21,525 nt of DNA, from positions 1 through 21,525 of the IMG/VR virus record IMGVR_UViG_3300010885_025520; one strand, given 5' to 3'. Source of the stretch: a virus. Below the pieces are notes generated by a model. That model was not told the origin of the DNA. It searched no databases and saw only the letters and a program-made list of their open reading frames with translations. The position numbers and the translations under genes are program-made. Shown piece by piece: positions 7,419-15,268 of this stretch (positions are counted from its first letter, which is position 1; the number at the start of each line of letters is the position of its first letter).

Positions 7419-8192
7419 CTAGTTTAGGAAAAATTCTAATGGAGCACCGTATTGTGTTTCCATTTGTTCTTCCAACTTTTCAATTTCAGATACCGCTTCT
7501 TCATAAATTTTATCACCATTAAGTGTTACACCACCCGGCAATTGTAATCCTGAGAATTTTTTAAGATTGTTAGCCCACGTTCTTTTGATTAATGCTGTGG
7601 CATATTCTTTAATCCAACGGTCATTCCAAACCCTATTGTATAATCCAGCATCAATACAGGCATAAGCTTCGGCAACTACAATTGTACCAGATGGTGCTTC
7701 AGAAGCTCCCCAGGCCCAATCAATAAATAGTTTTTTCATATGACGATTAAAACGAATAGGAACTTCTCCAGTAAACATCATCTCTAATGAACGTAAATGC
7801 TGTTGTGTCAAAGTATAATTGACGTATGATGCGGAGGTGAAGTCGTAGAGTTCGTTTAGACGTAGTTGATATCTAAGGTCAAACATATTAATAGTTGCCT
7901 GAGAATCCTGAAGTGGAAATATGCGAGTAATACCAACAATGTCTAATGGAACATTTGCTGAATCTACTACATTTGTTAAATCAATATATTTGTGATTGAT
8001 GTCTGTGGCATCTAGACGCTTGATATAATAGACTTTTTGTAGACCATCAAAATGATAATCTTGCCAATATTGAATGGCGTCATCGATTCGGTCTTCCAAC
8101 TGGTCATCATCAACGTTGATTTCAATGACAGGAAAACCCAATCTTCTTAAACAATAATCCTTTAAACTGGCTCTACTGGTTACGGCTGGCAT
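7419..8192 (-). CDS. 13: Neck protein gp13
   Basis: This 257-residue protein (T4 gp13 has 309) starts MPAVTSRASLKDYCLRRLG and continues with FPVIEINVDDDQLEDRIDDA and IQYWQDYHFDGLQKVYY, a strongly conserved signature of T4-like gp13. Later blocks such as RFNRHMKKLFIDWAWG and the basic stretch near WIKEYATALIKRTWANNL also fit. gp13 and gp14 form the neck complex that seals the filled head and receives the tail. The ATG has an AGGAG site at good spacing and a perfect TATAAATA late element 21 nt upstream. It is probably the first gene of an operon running through gp17. Confidence 0.95.
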   Translation of the reverse strand: MPAVTSRASLKDYCLRRLGFPVIEINVDDDQLEDRIDDAIQYWQDYHFDGLQKVYYIKRLDATDINHKYIDLTNVVDSANVPLDIVGITRIFPLQDSQATINMFDLRYQLRLNELYDFTSASYVNYTLTQQHLRSLEMMFTGEVPIRFNRHMKKLFIDWAWGASEAPSGTIVVAEAYACIDAGLYNRVWNDRWIKEYATALIKRTWANNLKKFSGLQLPGGVTLNGDKIYEEAVSEIEKLEEQMETQYGAPLEFFLN

Positions 8193-8213
8193 GAATATCT
8201 CCTAATAATGGAG

Positions 8214-8221
8214 TATTTATA
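8214..8221 (-). promoter_or_regulatory. T4 late promoter (perfect TATAAATA) before gp13
   Basis: Minus-strand TATAAATA is identical to the T4 late consensus. It lies 21 nt upstream of the gp13 ATG, with an AGGAG ribosome site between. It is the best late promoter in the window and probably drives gp13, gp14, gp15, the small fibre, gp16 and gp17. Confidence 0.8.
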
Positions 8222-8258
8222 CCTTGCTCCATTTAAGTTATTTTTAATGGCCGATAAA

Positions 8259-10850
8259 TTAAGCCGCAAATGTACCTGTATTGGCACCTGGTAATCTACG
8301 AGCAAACCATACTGAACCTGCTTGTGGTGTAACCGCACCGTTACCGTTAGCAGCGGTCATTAGAATTTGCAAACTGGTTCCTGTACCGTTTCTTAGTAAC
8401 AATTTAAATCTAAAGTAATGAGTTACAGATGCCGCTAGAGAACCAGTAGCAAAGTTATAGGTAGCAGAAGTTGTAGTGGTCGTGCCTCTAAAGTTAATGT
8501 TAGTTAAAGCGGTAACCGAACCAGGAGGCGCAGCAATACCAGACAAAGGCGATTGTTCATAATCTACCACCATTAAAGTTGGCGCTGCGGAGTTAGTAAA
8601 TTGCCAAGTAACTGCACCGGCAGTAGAACCTTTTAAACCAAGTGCATAGATATCGATTTCATAAAACGCATTGGCTACTAATGGAATATTAGATGTTGTA
8701 CCAAAGAAGTTGGCTTGAGTACCAGTAATTGCATTACCCGCAACAAGCAATCGGAAAGTAGAGGTGGAAGGAATAAATCCACGGCCAATCACCGAATCAG
8801 GAGTAAAGTATGCAGCCGCACCGTCATACTCAATTACTCCGGTTTTTTGTGTTGTTAATAATGAACCAGTAATGAGTCCAATTGGATGGGTTGTTGTCGT
8901 ACCGGCGGCTAAGTTGGCTGTACCGCCAATATATACGTTACCAGCAATACCTGCACCACCAGAAACAACCAAAGCACCTAATGTGGTTGATGTTGACGTT
9001 GTTGTATTGGAAACTAACAAATAACCAGCAGAGTTAACTGTGATTACTGGACCAATGTTGGCTACAGCGTTATTAGCTTTAGCAAAAGATGCTTGGGAAT
9101 AAATTTGATTTGATGTTATAGCAGTATTACTATAATCCAGCCTTATGTTCTGACTTACATCAGTACCCTCAATAATGGTCATCCTGGAGTTTTGTGATGT
9201 ATCAACACCATCACTTATATCCATCCTAGTATTACTAAAATTCAATCTTACGTTTTGACTAGCATCAACACCAATAGTTACGTTAGCTTGATTGTAAGCA
9301 GCTTGTGCTAAAACATTGGCGGTGTTACCGGTATTTCTAGCAATTTGGTCTATTGATGCACCACTACTTGCTGTAGCATATGTTAATTCTTTTGTTGAAG
9401 CGTTATAGTAAATAACATTTGATGTGTTTGCGGTATCTCTACGAACAGGATTAATGTATAATCCTTGATTAATGCCATTTAAATTATCTGGTGAAGCATT
9501 AATAATTATTGAATTTGCTGGTTGATTTAATGTTCCAGCATTTGAACCTAATGCTATGGAATTATTACCTTGACTATCATTGCCTGCATTAAAACCAATT
9601 GCAACAGATTTTATTTGTTGATTCAATTGGCCTGCCATATGGCCAATTGCTACAGATTCAGCTCCTTGGCCTGAATTGCCTGCATAGTCACCAATTGCTA
9701 CAGCTTCAGTTCCTTGTGTGCTTGCGCCAGCATAAGGTCCTATTGCAACAGCGTAATCTTTTTGATTATTGAATCCTGCTTGATCACCAATTGCAACAGA
9801 AACATATCCTTGTGAAGTATATCCTGCGCCAGCTCCAACGGCAACACCTCCTTCACTTTGGCCAATATTACCTGCACCGAATCCAACTGCAACTGCTGAA
9901 GCGCCTTGATATTGTTTGCCAGCTTGAGAACCAATAGCTACAGAATTTGTATTTTGTGAATCGTTACCTGCTTCTTTTCCAATAGCAACTGCTGAAATAC
10001 CTTGAAAAGATTTTCCGCTGCTATCACCAATGGCAACTGCTGATATTTCTTGTAATTTTTGAAAAGTTATGAGTGTGTCGTCTATTAATGCAACATCAGG
10101 CAATGCTGAAATTATTATTATTGTACCTGTTCCATCATAAGCACCAATCGTATCAATCGTTTGGCCACTATTGAGTCCAGGCATAATAACTTTCATTCCT
10201 ACACGCAACGTAGAAGTTACATTTCCTGCAATGTATAACCATGTGTCTGGATTTGGCGAACCACTATATGGTGTTGATCCAAGATATGTTGTTGTAATTG
10301 TTACTCCTTGACCAGCTTGGTAACCAATAGCAACGTTACTACTTGTTTGTTTTAATTGTCCAGCCACTAAAGTATTGGCAACTACAACATTACCCGTTGT
10401 AGCATTGGCTGTTAGAACTACTTGACTATTTACTGCTAACAAATAGTCATATGCGTCTTTTGTTCCTTGCGCTAGTTGACCACCAGAAGAATACAAATAA
10501 GTTCCGTTGGCCACATCAAAAGGACCACCAGTATTAATAAATTTTGAAGAATTAATACCAAAGTCACCATAAATTAATGAAGCAGAACCTAAGTCATTAT
10601 TTAAGATGTAATCAGTTGATGACTGTGTACCGTTATTGGAGTTTTGATTAACAATCTGAGAATAACTATTGGTATTGCTTTGGAAAGATGCAACAATTCC
10701 TGTATCAGAGAATGTTAATCTTGATCCAACTTGAAGTGTTCCTGAAGCAGAAGAAACTGATGGAGATTGTGGAGAAACGCTACCCACCACCAACGTAGAG
10801 TCAACGTTAGCGGTACCAAATATTCGAGTTCCTGTTTGTAGTTTTGCCAT
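8259..10850 (-). CDS. A4: YadA-head-like repeat fibre protein with its own C-terminal domain
   Basis: An 863-residue fibre protein. Residues 1-23 (MAKLQTGTRIFGTANVDSTL) are the leader shared by all A proteins whose start is visible. A first VAIGYQAG repeat at about 172-187 is followed by an 83-residue insert. Residues 271-446 form eleven consecutive 16-residue units with consensus xVAIGxxAGxxxQ, like the trimeric left-handed beta-roll head of YadA-type adhesins. A linker with INPVRRDTANTSNVIYYNAS follows. Three QN coiled-coil repeats lie at about 527-582 and a GALVVSGGAGIAGNVYIGG module at about 625-643. The last 200 residues start at TGVIEYDGAAAYFTP and end in a beta-rich part (SVWFARRLPGANTG), probably the receptor-binding tip. 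It lacks the A-type C-terminal tag and has no B partner. No signal peptide or membrane anchor is present. Confidence 0.85.
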   Translation of the reverse strand: MAKLQTGTRIFGTANVDSTLVVGSVSPQSPSVSSASGTLQVGSRLTFSDTGIVASFQSNTNSYSQIVNQNSNNGTQSSTDYILNNDLGSASLIYGDFGINSSKFINTGGPFDVANGTYLYSSGGQLAQGTKDAYDYLLAVNSQVVLTANATTGNVVVANTLVAGQLKQTSSNVAIGYQAGQGVTITTTYLGSTPYSGSPNPDTWLYIAGNVTSTLRVGMKVIMPGLNSGQTIDTIGAYDGTGTIIIISALPDVALIDDTLITFQKLQEISAVAIGDSSGKSFQGISAVAIGKEAGNDSQNTNSVAIGSQAGKQYQGASAVAVGFGAGNIGQSEGGVAVGAGAGYTSQGYVSVAIGDQAGFNNQKDYAVAIGPYAGASTQGTEAVAIGDYAGNSGQGAESVAIGHMAGQLNQQIKSVAIGFNAGNDSQGNNSIALGSNAGTLNQPANSIIINASPDNLNGINQGLYINPVRRDTANTSNVIYYNASTKELTYATASSGASIDQIARNTGNTANVLAQAAYNQANVTIGVDASQNVRLNFSNTRMDISDGVDTSQNSRMTIIEGTDVSQNIRLDYSNTAITSNQIYSQASFAKANNAVANIGPVITVNSAGYLLVSNTTTSTSTTLGALVVSGGAGIAGNVYIGGTANLAAGTTTTHPIGLITGSLLTTQKTGVIEYDGAAAYFTPDSVIGRGFIPSTSTFRLLVAGNAITGTQANFFGTTSNIPLVANAFYEIDIYALGLKGSTAGAVTWQFTNSAAPTLMVVDYEQSPLSGIAAPPGSVTALTNINFRGTTTTTSATYNFATGSLAASVTHYFRFKLLLRNGTGTSLQILMTAANGNGAVTPQAGSVWFARRLPGANTGTFAA
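9105..9272 (-). repeat. QN coiled-coil repeats of A4
   Basis: Three encoded repeats have Gln cores at residues about 532, 553 and 567, giving spacings of 21 and 14. The 21-residue unit has the RLNFSN extension after QNV, as in the other A proteins. Confidence 0.75.
9513..10040 (-). repeat. Eleven tandem 48-nt units encoding a YadA-head-like solenoid
   Basis: Eleven units of exactly 16 codons each run without interruption. The core is V-A-I-G-x-x-A-G-x-x-x-Q, with minor changes such as VAVG, IALG and, in the first unit, SSG in place of xAG. Units differ at the DNA level, so the array is old rather than freshly expanded. YadA-type heads usually have units of 14-15 residues, so 16 is a variant. 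Confidence 0.9.
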
Positions 10851-10857
10851 GGTGTTC

Positions 10858-10865
10858 TATTTATT
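10858..10865 (-). promoter_or_regulatory. Late promoter-like element before A4
   Basis: Minus-strand AATAAATA fits NATAAATA. It is preceded by AACGAG, giving a 14-nt block (10858-10871) that is identical before A3. Only 7 nt separate it from the A4 ATG, so a transcript starting at the usual distance would have almost no leader. Confidence 0.5.
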
Positions 10866-10869
10866 CTCG

Positions 10870-13800
10870 TTATAGGTTGTATCTGTAGGCTAAAGCATTG
10901 TAGTTTTGGTTAATTTCTGATTGAGAGAGTTCTTTGTTGTACACTCGGACAACAGGAATAGATCCTTGCCAAGGACCTCCACCCCAATATCCCCAACCAA
11001 CTGCAACTGGTGCTACAGCTGCATTAGCATTTAAATCTGTACCCATTGTTATTGTATCTTTTAATACTCCGTTGGAATATATTTTTGAAGATTTTGTTGT
11101 ATAATTATAAGTGTGTACAATTTGATACCAAGTGTTTGTATTTGGTTGAAAAGCATAATGACCAGACGCATAAAATCCAACAACAAGATATCCTTGCATA
11201 TATCCCATACCATAACTACTGCCTGCTGTTGGTGTAGATCCTAGTAAATCAAATATTTGATAATTTGGAAATCCGCTCGGTGTAGCTGCTCCAGTATTTG
11301 CACCATTCACCCAAGCCTCTACTGTAAAATCACTCTGATACATTCCTACAGAATTGCCGGTTGCTGTATTAAATTTAATAGACGTTTCAGTTGGAGAAGT
11401 AGTTCCATCAAAAGTCATAGATCCATAATTACTTGATGAAACGGCAACATTACCATTAAGAGTTCCATGATTTCCTTTACCACTAGTATCATACCAAGTA
11501 TTACCACCATTATAACTAGCAGGATTGGCTGCATCAAGATGTAATGTTAAATTTGCCGTAACGATTGGTGGATTCCAAGTGACTTCATCAAACTCATTGG
11601 TAACTGCAATTGTACCACCATTAAGTGTTTTTGAGCTTAATAAATTAATCGTATTTGCTGTATATGTCGTTGCAGTATTTCCAAGTTCTAATTGTGGACC
11701 AAAAAGAGTCATTGTATTACCTGCTTTTCCATATCCATAACCCCCTTGCCAAAAAGCTATGGATATTGCATTTTGCGTTGCATCGGTAAGTAAAGTAGCA
11801 CTACATCTATAATAACCATTATTTTCTGGTATCATGGTAGCATATATGTAATTTGGAAAAACTCCAGCAAAGGTTTGACCAGTACCAAAATTAAAATTTG
11901 TAAATTGTGTAGCATCGTTTGGAAAGAATGTGTTATTACCTGATACCATGGCTATTCCCGGAACATCCGTTCCTTTAGCTGAAATTGATATTGTATAATT
12001 TGTATTAGGAGTAACAGGAATTGAATTTTGTTTTATATTAGGATATATTGCATTATATGCAAATTTACTTGCTGTATAATTTCCATTAGGATCTAATTCT
12101 GTTGTTGATATTACATTAGCACCATTTATAATCCAAGGAGATACTGTAAGATTTTCTGTACTTACAAATAAATTTTTATTTGGATTGGGAGCATACGAAG
12201 TTGTAGTCGTATTATATTCTAACTGAGCGCCCCAAATGTATATTCCATAACCTGGAGTTCCAGCATATTGGTCTGATCCAGAATTATTAATAATTATTAC
12301 ATGATAAAGAAGGTTACTTCCTGTATTGAGTGTTTTAAAAGTGATACTGCATCTATACCATCCATTACCAACTGAAATTATTGAAGGAGTTCCTACCGAA
12401 CTATATTGTACTGTACCGCTTACTAAATTAAATTGAGCATATGCACTACTACCAGCTACATTTAATGTAAGTGCATTTCTTTCACCGGCTTTGGCATATA
12501 CGGATAATGTATACATTTGGTTAGGAATAAAAGAACTTGGATTTTGAGCAACTCCATAAAATGTGGTAGGTGAACCTGCCGTTTCTTGCAATTTTGTTGC
12601 GGTCGATGATCCATTAGGAGCAATAATTGTATTTGTTGTTAGTATTGAACTTACTAAACCCCAAGGAGATAAATTAAATTGTTGAGAATTTATTAATAAA
12701 TTTTTATTAGTATTAACATAAGTTACTTCATCAAAATTATTAATAGTTAACACATCACCTGAATTGTCTGTGCGAGTATTAAATAAATTGATTGCAGTAT
12801 TAGGTGTAGAAGTTGCAATAAAAGGACTTAAAGTATTACCTAATTGTAATTGTGGACCCCAAATATAAATTCCAGAAGTTCCATCTCCTGTGTTTGCTAA
12901 TCGATATGACCAGTTATCTGAACGACCACCACCGCCACCAATTGATTGTGCAACAAAACTCCAAGATGCTCTGTACCAACCGTTACCTACATTTTGTAAT
13001 AGTGGTCTTAAAACAACTCCTGTTTGTACTGGTGTTGTACCTGCTACAAAATCAAAAATTGTTCCATCAGCATTATTTCGAATTCTAAGAGTATTAAATT
13101 CTGCCGGTTTAAAAAACAATGATTGAGTATATACAAATCCTTGAGTAATTTGTCCATAACCATTTTGTTGTGATAATAATTCACTATTAGTTATATTAGG
13201 ATTAGCACCTGTATTTGCAACAAACTTATATGCAGTCATTGAACCATCGGGAGCAGTAGTTGCTGATGTTAATGTTACAGAATTATTTCCTCCCGTATAA
13301 CTATGACTCCAATTGGCATTATTCCAATCTGATGTGTATCTATGGAGTTGTGTGTTTGCTCGATTGATTGGTCCAATTGAATCTGTTGCAACATAATTAC
13401 TGGCTGATAAACCATATTCTAGTTGTTGACCCCACAAATACACTCCCGAAGTACCATTACCTGTATAATTTGTGGCATATGGACTATCTTGAATTAAAAA
13501 TAAAGTACCTAATAAAGTTGATTGGTCAGCAGATCCGGATGCAGCTATTCTCCACCAACCATTACCAGCCGGAGTAACACTATAACCTAATCCATTTGGA
13601 TTTGTATTTACACTAGATGTTACACCTGTAATTAAATTTATATTAACAGAAACCAAATTTACTGCCCCAATAAATCTTAAATTTAATTGAGACCTTTCGG
13701 CCGCCTTGGCATAAAAACTAAATGTTGCAGTTTGTCCAGCGGTAAATACAGAACGGTATTGTGAAAACCAATGTTCTGCAGTTGTAGAATCTTCAATAAA

Positions 13801-14754
13801 TTTTTGTGCAGTATAAGTGCCGTCAGGTGCAGTTGTTGCTGTTGTGAATGTTGTTGAACAATTATTTTTTGGCCAATTACTAGGATTTGAATAATCACTA
13901 GAAGAAATTAATAAATTTGGATTAGAACTTTTTGTTGTAGTAGAATATGCAATAGCACCACCACTTGAAGGATTATAACTCACTTCATCAAATTGGGCCG
14001 AATTACTTGCAAAATTAAATCTGTCCAATAACGCATTAGCATTTTGTCGTTGCTCTGCAGCCGTTAATGTTCGGTTGTACATTAGTACTGCAGCAATTTT
14101 ACCTTGAAAACCACGACCACCTGGATATCCACCAGAACCCAAGAAATAAGACCAGTTTGTTGGCCAACTCGCCGATGAAGAATTCTTAGCACCACCCAAT
14201 ACATTCCAGCCGGCCGGAATATTAAAAGTGCTTGTGTATAAAGTATTGTTATTGTAATAATTAACAACTCCGGTTCCTGAAGCCGGCAAACTACCATTGG
14301 CCCAATCGTTATTATTTCCAGTATCGGCAAGATTCCATGGAATTTGTCCTGCATTAAATCTTAATGAACGATCCAATGATGATGATGCATTACCTGTAGA
14401 AATAAGTCCAACTAAACCTGATATATAACCATAATCTGGTTGAAACAGTATTGTAACATCTTGATAGTCCTGTGATGCTGTTGAACCAATATAATTTAAA
14501 TCGGATGCTATGGCAAAATTAAAATAACTTTGTGTACCAGCACTAACAAAAGATACGTTTCCATTGATTGTACCGTGAGCACATTGACCACTTAAATCAT
14601 ACCAAGTATTTCCTGTGCCAGGATAGCTGGCAGGATTATTAGCATTTAAATATAAAATCAATCCATTGGTAACAACATTATCAGGAATCTTAGTTGGTAA
14701 ACCTGTAAAATATGTTCCTGCCGAAGTAATCCTGCTCACTATATTATTAGCCAT
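10870..14754 (-). CDS. B3: giant multidomain lectin-like fibre tip protein
   Basis: A 1294-residue protein. The leader MANNIVSRITSAG matches other B proteins. Residues about 27-245 form a LamG/concanavalin-like domain (GLILYLNANNPASYPG, NTWYDLSG, ending IAAVLMYNRTLTAAEQ). Four related modules of about 175-185 residues follow at about 278-457, 468-650, 683-857 and 858-1035. Each has N-L-L/F-type starts (weakest in the second), a 'TAPDGxxTAxKF' or similar block, a 'YAKAxERxxLxL' type strand, 'GNGWYRxS' and a 'GxYxWGxQLExG' end; these resemble carbohydrate-binding beta-sandwiches common in phage fibres. Residues about 1063-1294 are a second LamG-like domain. FDEV motifs sit at about 255, 674 and 1055, at module joints. 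The ATG is 2 nt after the A3 stop. Sugar binding on the host surface is inferred. Confidence 0.85.
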   Translation of the reverse strand: MANNIVSRITSAGTYFTGLPTKIPDNVVTNGLILYLNANNPASYPGTGNTWYDLSGQCAHGTINGNVSFVSAGTQSYFNFAIASDLNYIGSTASQDYQDVTILFQPDYGYISGLVGLISTGNASSSLDRSLRFNAGQIPWNLADTGNNNDWANGSLPASGTGVVNYYNNNTLYTSTFNIPAGWNVLGGAKNSSSASWPTNWSYFLGSGGYPGGRGFQGKIAAVLMYNRTLTAAEQRQNANALLDRFNFASNSAQFDEVSYNPSSGGAIAYSTTTKSSNPNLLISSSDYSNPSNWPKNNCSTTFTTATTAPDGTYTAQKFIEDSTTAEHWFSQYRSVFTAGQTATFSFYAKAAERSQLNLRFIGAVNLVSVNINLITGVTSSVNTNPNGLGYSVTPAGNGWWRIAASGSADQSTLLGTLFLIQDSPYATNYTGNGTSGVYLWGQQLEYGLSASNYVATDSIGPINRANTQLHRYTSDWNNANWSHSYTGGNNSVTLTSATTAPDGSMTAYKFVANTGANPNITNSELLSQQNGYGQITQGFVYTQSLFFKPAEFNTLRIRNNADGTIFDFVAGTTPVQTGVVLRPLLQNVGNGWYRASWSFVAQSIGGGGGRSDNWSYRLANTGDGTSGIYIWGPQLQLGNTLSPFIATSTPNTAINLFNTRTDNSGDVLTINNFDEVTYVNTNKNLLINSQQFNLSPWGLVSSILTTNTIIAPNGSSTATKLQETAGSPTTFYGVAQNPSSFIPNQMYTLSVYAKAGERNALTLNVAGSSAYAQFNLVSGTVQYSSVGTPSIISVGNGWYRCSITFKTLNTGSNLLYHVIIINNSGSDQYAGTPGYGIYIWGAQLEYNTTTTSYAPNPNKNLFVSTENLTVSPWIINGANVISTTELDPNGNYTASKFAYNAIYPNIKQNSIPVTPNTNYTISISAKGTDVPGIAMVSGNNTFFPNDATQFTNFNFGTGQTFAGVFPNYIYATMIPENNGYYRCSATLLTDATQNAISIAFWQGGYGYGKAGNTMTLFGPQLELGNTATTYTANTINLLSSKTLNGGTIAVTNEFDEVTWNPPIVTANLTLHLDAANPASYNGGNTWYDTSGKGNHGTLNGNVAVSSSNYGSMTFDGTTSPTETSIKFNTATGNSVGMYQSDFTVEAWVNGANTGAATPSGFPNYQIFDLLGSTPTAGSSYGMGYMQGYLVVGFYASGHYAFQPNTNTWYQIVHTYNYTTKSSKIYSNGVLKDTITMGTDLNANAAVAPVAVGWGYWGGGPWQGSIPVVRVYNKELSQSEINQNYNALAYRYNL

Positions 14755-14756
14755 AA

Positions 14757-14765
14757 TTATCCAAA
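14757..14765 (-). promoter_or_regulatory. A3-B3 junction: ribosome site within the last codons of A3
   Basis: The minus strand reads TTTGGATAA, then 2 nt, then ATG. GGA is the final glycine codon of A3 and lies 5 nt before the B3 start, so it can serve as Shine-Dalgarno. The same arrangement occurs at the other two A-B junctions. Confidence 0.6.
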
Positions 14766-15248
14766 AATTAAATCAAAACTATTGAATGTTGAGTTGTATG
14801 TTGTATACACTACAGAAATATTATTTGCATTGGCAAAACCAACACGACCAGAAACATATATGCTATTGGCTGCTGTAATACCAGAAGTGCCAACTGATAT
14901 AGCATTAGAAACAACTAATGTGTTATTAGAAGCAAAGAATTGTAAGTTGATTGTATTACTTAAATTACCGGAAGTATTTGCAACAATAATTGTATTGGGT
15001 AAATAACCACTTGTGGGTGCACCAGCGGTTAATTGTTTTGTGCCATCAACAAAAGTTATACCATTACCTGAACCAGTAATAACCATATTACCTGAATAAA
15101 GATTACCTGTAATTCCTGCACCACCAATAACTTGTAAAGAACCAGTTACATTACTGGTAGCATTATTAGGCGTAATATTACCCACAACTAAAACGCTTTG
15201 TACGTTAGCCGTTCCGTAAATTTGAGTATTTGATTTTAATAGTGCCAT
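14757..15248 (-). CDS. A3: minimal A-type fibre base protein
   Basis: At 163 residues this is the shortest A protein. It has the shared leader (MALLKSNTQIYGTANVQSVL), the 'TGSLQVIGGAGITGNLYSGN' module, 'GNGITFVDGTKQLTAG' and the A-type C-terminal tag (SIYVSGRVGFANANN, then YTTYNSTFNSFDLIFG). It has none of the QN repeats that fill A1 and A2. It therefore looks like A2 reduced to both ends, and shows what an A protein minimally needs. It is followed after 2 nt by B3, the largest B protein, suggesting that a short base carries a very large tip. The last codons TTTGGATAA include the likely ribosome site for B3. Whether it is an ancestral form or a deletion cannot be told here. Confidence 0.8.
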   Translation of the reverse strand: MALLKSNTQIYGTANVQSVLVVGNITPNNATSNVTGSLQVIGGAGITGNLYSGNMVITGSGNGITFVDGTKQLTAGAPTSGYLPNTIIVANTSGNLSNTINLQFFASNNTLVVSNAISVGTSGITAANSIYVSGRVGFANANNISVVYTTYNSTFNSFDLIFG

Positions 15249-15255
15249 AGTATCT

Positions 15256-15263
15256 TATTTATT
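15256..15263 (-). promoter_or_regulatory. Late promoter-like element before A3
   Basis: Minus-strand AATAAATA fits NATAAATA and is preceded by AACGAG, identical to the block before A4. It is 7 nt from the A3 ATG and lies between the B2 stop and A3. Confidence 0.5.
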
Positions 15264-15268
15264 CTCGT

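Noticed and set aside
8226-8255. Weak inverted repeat between A4 and gp13 as a terminator
   Set aside because: Only about 5 bp can pair, around a large AT loop, with no T-run of the right kind.
8259-10850. Bacterial trimeric autotransporter (YadA type)
   Set aside because: There is no signal peptide and no membrane anchor, the leader is shared with phage fibres, and the gene sits directly before gp13.
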